From assembly GCA_019261985.1 (NCBI GenBank), contig JAFAQY010000011.1, positions 1 to 51,603 on the forward strand: a stretch of 51,603 nucleotides of DNA, given 5' to 3'. This document shows positions 1 to 17,022 of the stretch, piece after piece. Position 1 is the first letter of the stretch, and the number at the start of each line of letters is the position of its first letter. The translations under genes were made by a program, and so were the position numbers. The notes below the pieces were generated by a model, which ran no database searches, was not told the DNA's origin, and saw only the letters and a list, made by a program, of their open reading frames with translations. This DNA is from Bryobacterales bacterium (lineage in GTDB: Bacteria; Acidobacteriota; Terriglobia; Bryobacterales; Bryobacteraceae).

Positions 1-198
1 GATCCCGATCAGGTTGCCCATCGACCCGGTGGGCACGAACAGCGCGGCCTGCTTGCCTATGATCTCGGCGGCCCGGCGCTCCAGGCGATTTATAGTCGGA
101 TCTTCGCCGTAAACATCGTCGCCAACTTCGGCCTCGGCCATCGCGCGGCGCATTGCGGGCGTGGGTTTGGTTACGGTATCGCTGCGGAGGTCGATCAT
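1..198 (-). CDS. ltaE: Low-specificity L-threonine aldolase, N-terminal part (cut by window edge)
   Basis: The minus strand from the ATG at 198 reads [20 protein letters not shown], then a [10 protein letters not shown] motif and a FVPTGSMGN motif, and runs open off the left edge (66 codons seen). These are the N-terminal signatures of the PLP-dependent threonine aldolase family, which cleaves L-threonine/allo-threonine to glycine and acetaldehyde. The PLP lysine lies outside the window. The start overlaps the hemW stop in a 4-base ATGA (195-198), so translation is probably coupled. The family call is firm; substrate preference cannot be judged from this fragment. Confidence 0.88.
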   Translation of the reverse strand, partial: MIDLRSDTVTKPTPAMRRAMAEAEVGDDVYGEDPTINRLERRAAEIIGKQAALFVPTGSMGNLIGI

Positions 199-1274
199 AC
201 GAAATGGGCGAAGACTTCGTTCGAGAGCAGAACGCCTCGCGGGGTGAGGCGCAGCCGGCTACCCTTGATTTCGAGCAAACCCTCCTGCTGGAATCGCTCG
301 ACGCCTTCTTGGTAGGACGACCAATCGGCTTCGATGCCTTCCTCAAGCCGTAAGCCTAGGAAGAATGTTTCGGCCGGGTCGGTAGCGGTGCACGCGGCGA
401 CGGGTGAGCCGTGCTGCTCCAGGCACCCGACGTACTCCGCGGCGGATTCGACGTTTTGCCACCGTGTTGCGCCATCGAAGGAATGCGCGTCCGAGCCGAA
501 TCCGAAGTAGGGTTCGCGGCGCCAGTATTTCAGGTTGTGTCGGGATTCGAGGGCGGGCCGGGCGAAGTTCGAAATTTCGTAGCGGCGGACGCCGCTCGCG
601 GCCAGCCGCTCGACCGCGATTTCATAGAACCCGGCAATGGCATCGTCACTCGGGACGTCGGACGCTCCGTAGCGTTTCCCGAATGCGAGGATTTCGGCGC
701 CCAACCGGCTGTCGGCGTCGACTTCGAGCATGTAGACCGAGAGGTGCGGCGGCTCCAGGCGCTCAACCCAGTCGAGCGAGGCATTCCAACTGGCTTCGGT
801 TTGGCCCGGAAGGCCGGCGATAAGGTCGATGTTGAAATTGTCCAGGCCGCCCGCGCGAAGGACTTCGATTTCGGCGGCGACGATCTCAGCCGTATGCTTT
901 CGCCCGGTGCGCGCCAGCTCGCGTGTGACGAACGACTGCACGCCGAGGCTGACACGGCTGATTCCGGCGTTTCGCCACGCTTGAGCCAACTCCGGAGAAA
1001 TGCCTCCGGGAGCGGCTTCAATCGTGGCCTCTGCCCACGGCTTTCCGGGAATCACGGCCAGGATTTCCGCAAGGTCCGCGGGATCGATACGGCTTGGCGT
1101 ACCTCCTCCGAGGTACACGGTTTCCGGGACCCACGGCCAGTCGGTCCCGCGAAGTTCCAGCTTCAACGCTTCCAAATAGCGCTTTTCCAAATCGAGCGGC
1201 AGGACACCCGACGCGAAGTTGCAATACGTGCACTTCTGCGCACAGAACGGATAAGAGATGTAGACGCCCGCCAT
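195..1274 (-). CDS. hemW: Radical SAM HemW-type protein (coproporphyrinogen III oxidase-like, heme chaperone)
   Basis: The protein is 359 aa starting [20 protein letters not shown]. The radical SAM cluster motif CxxxCxxC is at Cys11, Cys15 and Cys18 and is followed by Asn-Phe. That is the HemW pattern; true HemN has a fourth cysteine there. Other family marks are the YLGGGTPS motif, the SLGVQSF segment, a [14 protein letters not shown] segment and the C-terminal winged region. HemW proteins are thought to bind and deliver heme rather than oxidise coproporphyrinogen. I prefer this start over the one at 1382: it aligns with the family N-terminus and its ATG overlaps the cyaY stop by one base (TAATG). 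It is the middle gene of an overlapping cyaY-hemW-ltaE operon, next to an iron-handling protein. Confidence 0.9.
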   Translation of the reverse strand: MAGVYISYPFCAQKCTYCNFASGVLPLDLEKRYLEALKLELRGTDWPWVPETVYLGGGTPSRIDPADLAEILAVIPGKPWAEATIEAAPGGISPELAQAWRNAGISRVSLGVQSFVTRELARTGRKHTAEIVAAEIEVLRAGGLDNFNIDLIAGLPGQTEASWNASLDWVERLEPPHLSVYMLEVDADSRLGAEILAFGKRYGASDVPSDDAIAGFYEIAVERLAASGVRRYEISNFARPALESRHNLKYWRREPYFGFGSDAHSFDGATRWQNVESAAEYVGCLEQHGSPVAACTATDPAETFFLGLRLEEGIEADWSSYQEGVERFQQEGLLEIKGSRLRLTPRGVLLSNEVFAHFV

Positions 1275-1600
1275 TACAAGCTCACTGTTTCCCCGAGCTG
1301 CTGCGAGATCGCTTCGCCGATCACTTGCGCGAGCGTCTGTCCGGAGCCGGGTAGCACGAAGGCACTGCGGCCCGCATCCCAATCGAATTTAAAGCTCTTA
1401 GAATGAGCTGAAAGCCAGATCTGGCGCACGGGCGAATTGGGGCTGATAACGAACTTCGCGGGCGGTTCGTCAAATTCGATGGCGAGAGCGCCGGCATTAA
1501 AATCCGCATCGAAGTCGTGATCTCCGGAAATAGCGGCGAGGCGCCGGTGAAGGTCGGTCAATGCGGAATCCGCAAGTGTTCTGAACTGTTGATCGTCCAT
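1274..1600 (-). CDS. cyaY: CyaY/frataxin-like iron-binding protein
   Basis: The protein is 108 aa, the usual CyaY length (about 106). The N-terminal helix MDDQQFRTLADSALTDLHRR corresponds to the acidic, iron-binding first helix of frataxins. The sheet region contains a FVISPNSPVRQIWLSA stretch followed by FKFDWD, matching the family's conserved Gln-x-Trp-Leu-(Ala/Ser) strand. Frataxins regulate Fe-S cluster assembly by interacting with the cysteine desulfurase and scaffold. Its stop codon shares one base with the hemW start, so the two are co-translated. This links an Fe-S/iron modulator with a Fe-S heme chaperone. A short AGGA lies about 15 nt upstream of the ATG, which is a poor Shine-Dalgarno distance. 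Confidence 0.85.
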   Translation of the reverse strand: MDDQQFRTLADSALTDLHRRLAAISGDHDFDADFNAGALAIEFDEPPAKFVISPNSPVRQIWLSAHSKSFKFDWDAGRSAFVLPGSGQTLAQVIGEAISQQLGETVSL

Positions 1601-1738
1601 CGCTGCCAGTGTTCTTTCCTGGTGTTCTTTTTAAAGATAGCGCGGTTGCGCGTCCGGTACGTACGGAAGGAATCTGCAACTTTTCAGCAGCCTTGATCAT
1701 CCAAATCGATAGCGGCTTTTTTTACCCCGAAACCGCGC

Positions 1739-1767
1739 TTGCATTTGCTTCCGGCATTTGCTACATT
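1739..1767 (+). promoter_or_regulatory. Possible promoter for rplA
   Basis: TTGCAT at 1739-1744 and TACATT at 1762-1767 are separated by 17 bp, about 69 bp before the rplA ATG. Each hexamer matches consensus only partly (3/6 and 4/6), so this is only the best candidate in the cyaY-rplA divergent gap. Confidence 0.3.
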
Positions 1768-1835
1768 GGAGTTTCATCTCTCTTGGGAGGCTTCAGGGGT
1801 TAGTTTAGGCCTGAGCCGTTTGGACCAATCACATT

Positions 1836-2543
1836 ATGAGCCACAAAGCAGGCAAGAAGTATTCCGCCGCGTCCCAGCAAGTCGAACAGCGTCCTTACAA
1901 GATCGAAGAAGCTGTTCCGCTGATCCAGAAAATCAAGTTCGCGAAATTCGATGAGACTGTGGAAGTCCATATGCGCCTCGGCGTGGATGGCAAGCACGCC
2001 GATCAGATGGTCCGCGGAACTGTGGTCTTGCCGAACGGACTGGGAAAATCGAAGAAAGTCCTTGTGATCGCCTCTGGAGACAAGCAGCGGGAAGCGCAGG
2101 AAGCCGGGGCGGATCTTGTCGGTGGAGAGGACATGGTGGCGAAGATCCAACAGGAAAACTGGACCGATTTCGACGCTGTAATCGCCACGCCGGACATGAT
2201 GCGCTCGGTGGGCCGGCTCGGCAAGGTGCTTGGACCGCGGGGTCTGATGCCGAATCCCAAAACCGGCACCGTTACCGTGGATATCGCCCAGGCTGTGAAG
2301 GAAGTGAAGGCCGGCAAGGTCGAATTCCGGCTGGATAAAACCAATTGCATCCATTGCCCTGTGGGCAAAGTCAGTTTTACGACCGACAAGCTGGTGGAGA
2401 ACGCGAACACATTGCTGCAGGCGGTGGTTCGGGCCAAACCCAGCGCGGCCAAGGGCAAGTATATTCGCAGCGTGACAATCTGTTCGACCATGGGTCCCGG
2501 GGTTCCGCTGGACGAGAGTCCGTATAACGCGAAGCAGGCGTAG
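1836..2543 (+). CDS. rplA: 50S ribosomal protein L1
   Basis: The protein is 235 aa, normal for L1. It begins [18 protein letters not shown] and contains the family signatures [20 protein letters not shown] and [16 protein letters not shown], ending with the TMGPGVPLD motif. L1 forms the stalk near the E site and in many bacteria autoregulates its mRNA. rplK, usually directly upstream, is absent: the neighbour is the divergent cyaY operon. Spacing to rplJ is 15 nt, so the genes are co-transcribed. No clear Shine-Dalgarno precedes the ATG. A Cys-containing IHCPVG variant sits in the usual H-x-P-(I/V)-G loop. Confidence 0.97.
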   Translation: MSHKAGKKYSAASQQVEQRPYKIEEAVPLIQKIKFAKFDETVEVHMRLGVDGKHADQMVRGTVVLPNGLGKSKKVLVIASGDKQREAQEAGADLVGGEDMVAKIQQENWTDFDAVIATPDMMRSVGRLGKVLGPRGLMPNPKTGTVTVDIAQAVKEVKAGKVEFRLDKTNCIHCPVGKVSFTTDKLVENANTLLQAVVRAKPSAAKGKYIRSVTICSTMGPGVPLDESPYNAKQA

Positions 2544-2558
2544 CGAAAGGCCAAAGCG

Positions 2559-3083
2559 ATGAAGAGCAAACCTGAAAAAGTAAAAGATCTCGAGACCTTG
2601 CGCGAGGAATTGATGCAGGCCGCGCACGTGTTCCTGGCTAGCTACGAGAAGCTTACGGTGCAGCAGGATTATGAGCTGCGCAAGAGCGTTAAGGGAGCGG
2701 GAGCGAAGTACCGGGTCGTGAAAAACACGATCGCCGGGAAAGCCTCGGAAGGCACGCGCTCGGCGGACCTGCTGAAGGCGCTGAAGGGGATGTGCTCGAT
2801 TGCCTACACCGAGGGCGATCCGGTAGCGCTCGCAAAGGCTCTGACGGCGTATGCCAAAGCGAATCCATCGTTCACTTTCCGCGCCGGAATGGTGGAGGGC
2901 CGCGTTATCGACGTGGCCGGTATCGATGCGCTTTCGAGCCTTCCGGCGAAAGAAGAGATTTACGCGAAGCTGTTGTTCCTGATCAACGCTCCGGCGCAGC
3001 GGGTGGTTACCGCGGCCAGTGGGGTCGGAAGGCAGCTTGCGGTCGTGGTAGACCAGGGCGTTAAGGAGAACAAATTTAAGTAA
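2559..3083 (+). CDS. rplJ: 50S ribosomal protein L10
   Basis: The protein is 174 aa, the usual L10 length. The N-terminal globular domain has the [18 protein letters not shown] segment typical of L10 (rRNA binding). The C-terminal helix (about residues 140-174) is where L7/L12 dimers dock. L10 anchors the L12 stalk that recruits translational GTPases. It lies between rplA and rplL in one transcription unit. The gap to rplL is unusually decorated with three tandem palindromes (see repeat at 3084-3161). Confidence 0.96.
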   Translation: MKSKPEKVKDLETLREELMQAAHVFLASYEKLTVQQDYELRKSVKGAGAKYRVVKNTIAGKASEGTRSADLLKALKGMCSIAYTEGDPVALAKALTAYAKANPSFTFRAGMVEGRVIDVAGIDALSSLPAKEEIYAKLLFLINAPAQRVVTAASGVGRQLAVVVDQGVKENKFK

Positions 3084-3161
3084 GACAAGCTTCAGCTTGT
3101 CTATTAAAGTTAGGACATGCTTCAGCTTGTCTAAAGAAAGCAGGACAAGCTTCGGCCTGTC
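3084..3161 (+). repeat. Three tandem palindromes with exact 30-bp period between rplJ and rplL
   Basis: Palindromes begin at 3084, 3114 and 3144. The first is GACAAGCTTCAGCTTGTC, and the other two differ by one to three bases. Each can form a 7-9 bp stem with a tiny loop in RNA. The last ends just before the rplL Shine-Dalgarno (AGGAG, 3165-3169). A role in mRNA processing or in setting L12 dosage is possible but not shown. Confidence 0.9.
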
Positions 3162-3178
3162 ACCAGGAGTCAAAAACT

Positions 3179-3565
3179 ATGGCAGACATTAATGCGATTG
3201 CGGATCAGATTCAAGGGCTTACGCTGCTCGAGGCGTCTCAGCTCGTAAAGATGTTGGAAGAGCGGCTGGGCGTGTCAGCGGCGGCCGCGGCGGTCGCGGC
3301 GGCTCCGGCGGCGGGCGCGGGCGCGGCTGCGGCAGCGGCTCCGGCGGAGGAAAAGACCGAGTTCACGGTGGTGCTCACCGCGGCGGGAGCTAATAAGATC
3401 AACGTCATCAAAGCCGTTCGCGAAGTCACCAGCCTGGGCTTGAAGGAAGCCAAGGATCTGGTGGATGGCGCCCCGAAGACCATCAAAGAAGGCGTTAATA
3501 AAGAAGAGGCCGAAGCTATTAAGAAGAAGTTCACCGATGCCGGCGCGACGGTAGAAGTAAAGTAG
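3179..3565 (+). CDS. rplL: 50S ribosomal protein L7/L12
   Basis: The protein is 128 aa. The N-terminal dimerisation domain (about 1-35, with a MLEERLGV motif) is followed by an unusually pure Ala/Gly/Pro hinge (about 38-56) and a canonical C-terminal domain with [20 protein letters not shown] and [13 protein letters not shown] segments, the surface that binds EF-Tu and EF-G. A good Shine-Dalgarno AGGAG is at 3165-3169. The gene is preceded by tandem palindromes and followed at once by a T6 run and a 91-bp compound inverted repeat, before a separate promoter for rpoB. Confidence 0.97.
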   Translation: MADINAIADQIQGLTLLEASQLVKMLEERLGVSAAAAAVAAAPAAGAGAAAAAAPAEEKTEFTVVLTAAGANKINVIKAVREVTSLGLKEAKDLVDGAPKTIKEGVNKEEAEAIKKKFTDAGATVEVK

Positions 3566-3571
3566 TTTTTT

Positions 3572-3662
3572 GGTGGAGCAGGCTTAGCCTACAATGTGGA
3601 CTTAAAGTCCACATTGATCGCGGAGGCTAAAGCCTCCGTTGCAGGCTGAAGCCTGCTCCACC
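3572..3662 (+). repeat. 91-bp compound inverted repeat (cloverleaf-like) after rplL
   Basis: A 13-bp perfect terminal inverted repeat (GGTGGAGCAGGCT at 3572-3584 with AGCCTGCTCCACC at 3650-3662) encloses two more hairpins: 12-bp arms at 3592-3603/3605-3616, and 8-bp arms at 3621-3628/3631-3638. The arms can also fold locally. The layout is a closed three-way junction in RNA. It is probably a palindromic (REP-like) element; in place it could attenuate read-through from rplL into rpoBC. It has no tRNA features (no anticodon arm, no T-loop). Confidence 0.88.
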
Positions 3663-3682
3663 GCTCCTCGGCCTGCCGCCGT

Positions 3683-3711
3683 TTGACGGGCGCTGCGGCG
3701 GCTGTTATTAT
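3683..3711 (+). promoter_or_regulatory. Strong sigma70-type promoter for rpoBC
   Basis: TTGACG (3683-3688) and TATTAT (3706-3711) are separated by exactly 17 bp, each matching consensus at 5 of 6 positions. Transcription would start near 3718, giving an approximately 215-nt leader before rpoB. In that leader I see no gene, only GC-rich sequence with small inverted repeats. This gives RNA polymerase genes a promoter of their own downstream of the ribosomal genes. Confidence 0.75.
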
Positions 3712-3933
3712 AGTAAGCGCCCGGAAAGAGCGCCGGACCGATAAGAGTGATTTTGGTACCCCGCGACCTGCTCGGCAGTTCGTTTGAACTACCGCGTGGC
3801 TTTGCCCTGCGCGCACTGATCCCGCCCGACGTGTGTCTCCACCCTGACCTGTACCGTCGGGCCATTTTCTTTTGATTCCCGCGATGGACCTTTTTGTCCC
3901 CATCGCTTGCCTGCACGCTAAGAAGGATTAAAG

Positions 3934-8277
<4,344 letters not shown>

Positions 8278-8285
8278 GAAGCCAC

Positions 8286-8579
8286 ATGACCAACGTCCAG
8301 CTGTACCTAACAGTCGGGCTGCCAATGCTCGTAGTGCTTGCCGGGATTCTGGTCAATTCCGTCGTAGTCAGTACGATCAATGGTCGCGTTGGCGGCCTGG
8401 ACACGCGAATCCACACTCTCGAGAGCCGCTTCGATGGGCGGTTCGACAAGATGGAGGAGCGTTTTGACCGGTTGGACGCAAAATTCGACGTCCTGACCGG
8501 CAAGGTCATCGAGATTGATAACCGGCTCACCCGTGTGGAAGCACGGCTGGACCATTTGGAAGATCGTTTTAGGCGTTAA
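8286..8579 (+). CDS. Small membrane-anchored coiled-coil protein, unknown function
   Basis: The protein is 97 aa. An N-terminal hydrophobic helix (about residues 7-31, rich in Val/Leu) is followed by a charged coiled coil with repeats of the type RFDxxxxRFDxLxxKFD and LTRVEARLDHLEDRF to the C-terminus. I do not recognise a named family. Proteins of this design (one helix plus a short coil) are, as far as I recall, common in Solibacter-like genomes. It begins 8 nt after the rpoB stop and ends 21 nt before rpoC, so it is transcribed with both. The coding direction, tight spacing and regular heptads argue that it is real. A function tied to RNA polymerase is not implied. Confidence 0.75.
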   Translation: MTNVQLYLTVGLPMLVVLAGILVNSVVVSTINGRVGGLDTRIHTLESRFDGRFDKMEERFDRLDAKFDVLTGKVIEIDNRLTRVEARLDHLEDRFRR

Positions 8580-8600
8580 CTAAAAAAGAGAGGCATAATT

Positions 8601-12827
<4,227 letters not shown>

Positions 12828-13160
12828 CAGAGCAGCGCTAGTACACGCGTACGAAGTAACCGCTGAGTCAGTTTCAAGTGAAACGTGGCTGCTGGGCTAC
12901 TTGCGTGCTCCTGCTGCGGGCTTTTTGCCAGCGACGCTAAGGAAGCTAGGAGCCCGGGTGGGCAAGACATACCTGGGGTGCGCTGGCCGCGGATAATCCC
13001 GAAATTCCTCCGCATCGAAGTTGGCGGACCTCAACGCCCTCGGGTGAAGTGCTTCGCCTCGTAAACCGCCTGTCAGAACACCACGCCAATGCGAGCGGTG
13101 AACGACCCGCGGCGTTAGGAATGCGTGCCGGTCCGCGTTTTCGCGGGCCAGACAATATTT
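12828..13160. other. Gap between rpoC and the TonB receptor; one hairpin
   Basis: This is 333 bp between convergent genes. I see no gene. Short ORFs on both strands look like chance. A hairpin at 13130-13149 has 8-bp arms (GGTCCGCG / CGCGGGCC, one G-U pair) around TTTT, 12 bp from the end of the receptor gene. It might act as a bidirectional terminator, but no T tract follows on either strand. Confidence 0.5.
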
Positions 13161-15941
13161 TCAGAAATGGAAGGCAACGGTTCCCGTAAACGCGCGCGGC
13201 GTCACGTAGTGCGTCCCGCTGAACGTCGAAAGGAAATTGTACACGGCATATTGGTTCGTCAGGTTGACGACGGAGAGCCGTATAGCCCACTTATAACGGT
13301 CGCCGTGGAAAAGATTGTCATGGCCAAAGCCCAGGTCGAAAAGATTGCGGGAAGCGACTCGAGGTGGATTGTGATCGTCGTCCTCCGTTCCGGCGGCGGG
13401 AATTTTGACCAGCGACGAACCGTAGAGATTCGCGGGACATGTGCTATCAGGGCTGATCGGAGTGGTTGGCGTCGCATGCACACTTCCACAGTACAAGCCG
13501 GCTTGGAATTGCTGATCGGGGGTGAGACCCGAAGCATCCACGATCGTGTCGGTTCCGTTCGGCCCATTTGTGCAATTTCCTCCCGCGCAAGGAACGGGCC
13601 CGGCAACCAATCCGCTGTCATACCGCCAGTTGAAGCTAAACCATGGCCCGCGGCTCCAGGGCTGGTATTGGAGGTGGGTGGTCTGATTGAAATGCTCATC
13701 GTGGTCGATACGAAACACCCCTCCGGCTCCGAGGCTGGACGGCGTGGTTCCGATTCCGCTGACCTGCGGGGTGAAGAAGCGCGCTGCGACACTCGACATG
13801 ACGACATAGGCTGTAAAACCGTGGAAGTTCGGCACCGTTGCGCGAATCGCATAGCCTGGAATTTTGGACCTTGCCCATTCGATAGGAAACGTTATGGGCG
13901 TATTGGCGAACACGCTGAAGTCGTACGCGCGGTGGGTGTACTTCCAGATGTATTCACCGCTGACCACCAAATAGCGGCCGAAAGCCTGTTGGAGGGCGGC
14001 ATGGTATTCGTCGCGCCATCCTGGACGCACCGGCGCGGTCAGGCATGGGTAGCCCTGAACCGTTGCCATCAGGTCGTTGACAACGGCGTCGTTACATCCC
14101 AGGCTGGAAAGCACTAGATTTTCGTTGAAGGGTGTTTCCATGGTACGCGCGTAGGAGATCTGAAGTACGGTGCTTGTGGGCTTGATGGAATATGAGATGC
14201 CCGCCCGCGGCTCCACCTGGTTGGTTTGGGTGATGCCATAGTAGAGGTCGCCCCGAACGCCGATCCGCACCGTCCAGTTTTTGAGCTTCATCGTGTCCTC
14301 CAAGTACAGCGCGGTCTGGTGGATATTGGCCAAGCCGCTGAACACGTACCGGCCACTCGTTGCACCCGGACATCCATTCGCGGCGGGCAGAGGAGCAGTC
14401 CTGGTAAGGTCATAACAGGCAAGCAGCGGATCATAGCCGGGATTGGGCTGCAATGCCCCGCTACAATTATTCGGATTTGTCAGTAGTGGATTCGTGTTCG
14501 GGCTTGCGTCCGGGTTCAGGCAGACGGCATTAAACGTTGGATCGACGATTCCGAACGAATCATTTTCCGTCAGCATTGTGTTTTCAAAGGTGATCCCGGC
14601 CTTGATATTGTGGATCCCCTTGACATAGGAAAGCGTAGCGCGGCCCCCGATGTTGGTCAGCCGCCGATTCTGGCCGATGGTCGTACTCTGTAGGTTAGGA
14701 ATCAAGTCGGCGAACGGATTCGCGCTGGGGTAATAATTGAACTGGTCCTGGCGGGCGAACACTCCGAACGTAAAGACGGTTGCATTATTGATGACGCGCG
14801 TCCAAGTCGGATAGATATTGAATGTTCTGATTTTGGAAACTTGGTCGGTCGAACCTACCGGCAGCCCGTTGGGGCCGAGTCCGCTATTGCCGACGACCAG
14901 CCCATTCCACGCTGTGGCGTTTTGCATGTCGAAGGAGTTGGGCGTCTGAAACCAGGAGCGGGTCAGTCCGACATTCAGTGACAGAGTGTCATTTTGTGTC
15001 GGCTTATAGTCGAAGCGGTCGAAAAAATTCTGCTGGTTTCCCTGGCTGTGCAGGATGGTGAACTCCGGGCCATCGAGGAAGCGGCCCGTGTTCAGTCCGC
15101 TGGCGGAAATAAAGTTGCCCCATGACTGGCCGCCATAGACAACATTGGCTCCGCCATTCACCGTTCCGAAGCTACCGAAAGATGTGTTTACCTCACCATG
15201 CGGCTGGCTTATACCAAGGCCGGAGCGTGTGTTCACCACGATTACCAAGCTCGTTTTGTCGCCATACTCGGCCGGGGGCGCGCCTTCAATCACCTCCATC
15301 GACTGTACGGCGTCAAGGGGAAGCTGATTCGAGAAAACTTTGCTTTGTTGATCGGTGATGGGCTGCCCGTCGACTGAAAACGAATTCGAGGCGTGGTCGC
15401 CCAAGCCATGAAACAGCCCGTTAGAATCGGCGGCAACGCCCGGGGAGGCCAGCGTCACTAGCGAGCTGAGTGAGGAGGACTGGCTTTCCAGCGGCAATCT
15501 GTCGAAAAGCTGCCGGTCGATGTCGGTGTGAGTGGCGGGGTCTGTTTCGACTAAATCGGCGGCCGCCTCCACGGTGACAGTGGTAGCGGTAGAGCCTATG
15601 GCCAACATCATTTTTAACTCCACAGGAACGGGGGACTCCACGTAAATGTCCTGCGCGTTCGCCGCGAAGTTCGGTGCGCTGGCCAATACGTGATAGTTGT
15701 TAAAGGGAACATTGTTCAATACGAAGTTCCCTTGATCGTCCGTAGAGGAAGTCGCCGCGAAATGCGAGACGGGATTCTGAATTTTGACCGAAGCGCCTTT
15801 AATTGCCGCGCCAGATGGGTCGAGAACTGTTCCTCGAACCGTGCCAGCGTTACCGGCCTGCCCAAACATCGAACTGGCTGAGAGCGCGTAGACCCACGCG
15901 ATCAAGGCCACAGCCTTCTTGTTGAGCAAAACTGTTTTCAT
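13161..15941 (-). CDS. TonB-dependent receptor with N-terminal Cna-B/carboxypeptidase-regulatory-like domain
   Basis: The protein is 926 aa. A signal peptide (about 1-28, cleaved after a SSMFGQA segment) is followed by a beta-sandwich regulatory-like domain (about 32-115, GTVRGTVLDPSGAAIKGASV), a plug domain (about 125-240, with a FSVDGQPITDQ segment) and a long beta barrel ending in an aromatic strand, GTVAFHF, with the C-terminal Phe required for outer-membrane insertion. This is the Oar/SusC-like architecture greatly expanded in Acidobacteriota. Such receptors import oligosaccharides, peptides or metal complexes with TonB-ExbBD energy; the substrate cannot be read here. It stands alone, 108 bp after the LytTR regulator gene on the same strand. 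Confidence 0.92.
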   Translation of the reverse strand: MKTVLLNKKAVALIAWVYALSASSMFGQAGNAGTVRGTVLDPSGAAIKGASVKIQNPVSHFAATSSTDDQGNFVLNNVPFNNYHVLASAPNFAANAQDIYVESPVPVELKMMLAIGSTATTVTVEAAADLVETDPATHTDIDRQLFDRLPLESQSSSLSSLVTLASPGVAADSNGLFHGLGDHASNSFSVDGQPITDQQSKVFSNQLPLDAVQSMEVIEGAPPAEYGDKTSLVIVVNTRSGLGISQPHGEVNTSFGSFGTVNGGANVVYGGQSWGNFISASGLNTGRFLDGPEFTILHSQGNQQNFFDRFDYKPTQNDTLSLNVGLTRSWFQTPNSFDMQNATAWNGLVVGNSGLGPNGLPVGSTDQVSKIRTFNIYPTWTRVINNATVFTFGVFARQDQFNYYPSANPFADLIPNLQSTTIGQNRRLTNIGGRATLSYVKGIHNIKAGITFENTMLTENDSFGIVDPTFNAVCLNPDASPNTNPLLTNPNNCSGALQPNPGYDPLLACYDLTRTAPLPAANGCPGATSGRYVFSGLANIHQTALYLEDTMKLKNWTVRIGVRGDLYYGITQTNQVEPRAGISYSIKPTSTVLQISYARTMETPFNENLVLSSLGCNDAVVNDLMATVQGYPCLTAPVRPGWRDEYHAALQQAFGRYLVVSGEYIWKYTHRAYDFSVFANTPITFPIEWARSKIPGYAIRATVPNFHGFTAYVVMSSVAARFFTPQVSGIGTTPSSLGAGGVFRIDHDEHFNQTTHLQYQPWSRGPWFSFNWRYDSGLVAGPVPCAGGNCTNGPNGTDTIVDASGLTPDQQFQAGLYCGSVHATPTTPISPDSTCPANLYGSSLVKIPAAGTEDDDHNPPRVASRNLFDLGFGHDNLFHGDRYKWAIRLSVVNLTNQYAVYNFLSTFSGTHYVTPRAFTGTVAFHF

Positions 15942-16049
15942 TGCATCAGTATGCGGGCGGGCTGGTTGTATGACCTAGCATATTCTTACGAACGGACACG
16001 AATGGACGATGAGCGGGCGTTGCTTTTCCATAGACGGAAACGCCCGGTC

Positions 16050-16802
16050 TTACCAATTCAGGATCTTGCGGATGTTATGAGCCTGGCGTTTACTCACGAC
16101 GATTTGCAGAGAATTGCTCAATGTAAGCATCCAGCGATTGCTGCTCATCGCGCTCATTTTGCGAATGTGATTTACGTTAACGATCGCATTGCGATGGACG
16201 CGCTGAAAAGGTTGGTTCTGAAGACGTTCCTCGATCAGGCGCAGGGTTTGGCTGGCGAGCAGCCGTTGCTTACTCGTAACGATCCATACCAGCTCGCCTT
16301 CGGCTTGGAAGCAGAGGATTTCGTCAAGGTCGAGCAGAACGTAATCCGACCCGCTCCGCCCGATGATTTTACGGCCCGCGGCGAAATTCGGTTGAACCGC
16401 AACGGAGGAAATTGCGGCAACGGCATTGGCCTTCTCAAGAGGCTTACTCCGGAGCTTCCGCGCGCGCTCAATGGCTTTTTTCAAACGCGCTTGGCTAACG
16501 GGCTTTAATAAGTAATCGATGGCGCCCGCTTCGAACGCCTCAATCGCATATTCGTCGAAGGCCGTGACGATCACGACGACGGGAAGATATTGGCCGCCCA
16601 GTTTGTGTACGACTTCGAAGCCGCCCATCACCGGCATTTGAAGGTCCAGCAGTACGAGGTCGGGCCGGAGCTTCTCGATTTTGTCCAGCGCTTCTTTGCC
16701 ATTTTCGGCCTCTCCGATAACCCGCACGCCCGCCAGGTATTCCAGTTCCTCCCGCAAGACGCTTCGCGCGATCGGCTCGTCATCCACGATGAGAGTCGTC
16801 AT
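16050..16802 (-). CDS. LytTR-family response regulator
   Basis: The protein is 250 aa from MTTLIVDDEPIARSVLREEL. The receiver domain (1-120) has the acidic pair Asp7/Asp8, phospho-acceptor Asp53 (LLDLQMP), the TAF switch residue near 80 and Lys100. A linker leads to a LytTR DNA-binding domain (about 145-250, with VHRNAIVNVNHI and LSNSLQIVVSKRQ segments). Such regulators pair with LytS-type kinases; one lies at 18014 on the opposite strand, and no other sensor is close. A start at 16817 adds five residues. The open frame extends upstream to 17069, but that part is unlike any receiver and overlaps the divergent gene. Confidence 0.92.
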   Translation of the reverse strand: MTTLIVDDEPIARSVLREELEYLAGVRVIGEAENGKEALDKIEKLRPDLVLLDLQMPVMGGFEVVHKLGGQYLPVVVIVTAFDEYAIEAFEAGAIDYLLKPVSQARLKKAIERARKLRSKPLEKANAVAAISSVAVQPNFAAGRKIIGRSGSDYVLLDLDEILCFQAEGELVWIVTSKQRLLASQTLRLIEERLQNQPFQRVHRNAIVNVNHIRKMSAMSSNRWMLTLSNSLQIVVSKRQAHNIRKILNW

Positions 16803-17022
16803 GACTTCCCGGTCCATTTCCGTTATTTGTACACCAACTCGGTTGATTGGAGTGAGCGAATAGTCGCGGGCGGACTGCGTTTTAGCATGGGCGGGCCAGA
16901 ATCCAGGATGACCGGGAATGACTCGAAATCGCGCGCGATGGCGAAAAAGCGAGAGCTGCGGACCACCCAGGAAAATACATCTTGATTCTAAACAACTCAA
17001 TCGAGTAAATTGTCTTCTAACC

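Noticed and set aside
411-1406. 331-codon plus-strand frame
   Set aside because: Antisense shadow of hemW; no domain, no ribosome site, and the minus-strand protein has all HemW motifs.
1800-3173. 457-codon minus-strand frame across rplA and rplJ
   Set aside because: Antisense to two certain ribosomal genes; His/Arg/Leu-rich composition typical of shadows.
3572-3662. tRNA-like cloverleaf
   Set aside because: The closing stem is 13 bp and the internal arms are perfect palindromes with 1-2 nt loops; no T-loop, D-loop or anticodon geometry. It is a palindromic repeat.
12890-12935. rho-independent terminator after rpoC (T5 at about 12923)
   Set aside because: The GC-rich sequence before the short T run has no adequate complementary arm.
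13125-14117. 330-codon plus-strand frame
   Set aside because: Antisense to the barrel of the TonB receptor, whose frame continues to the terminal Phe.
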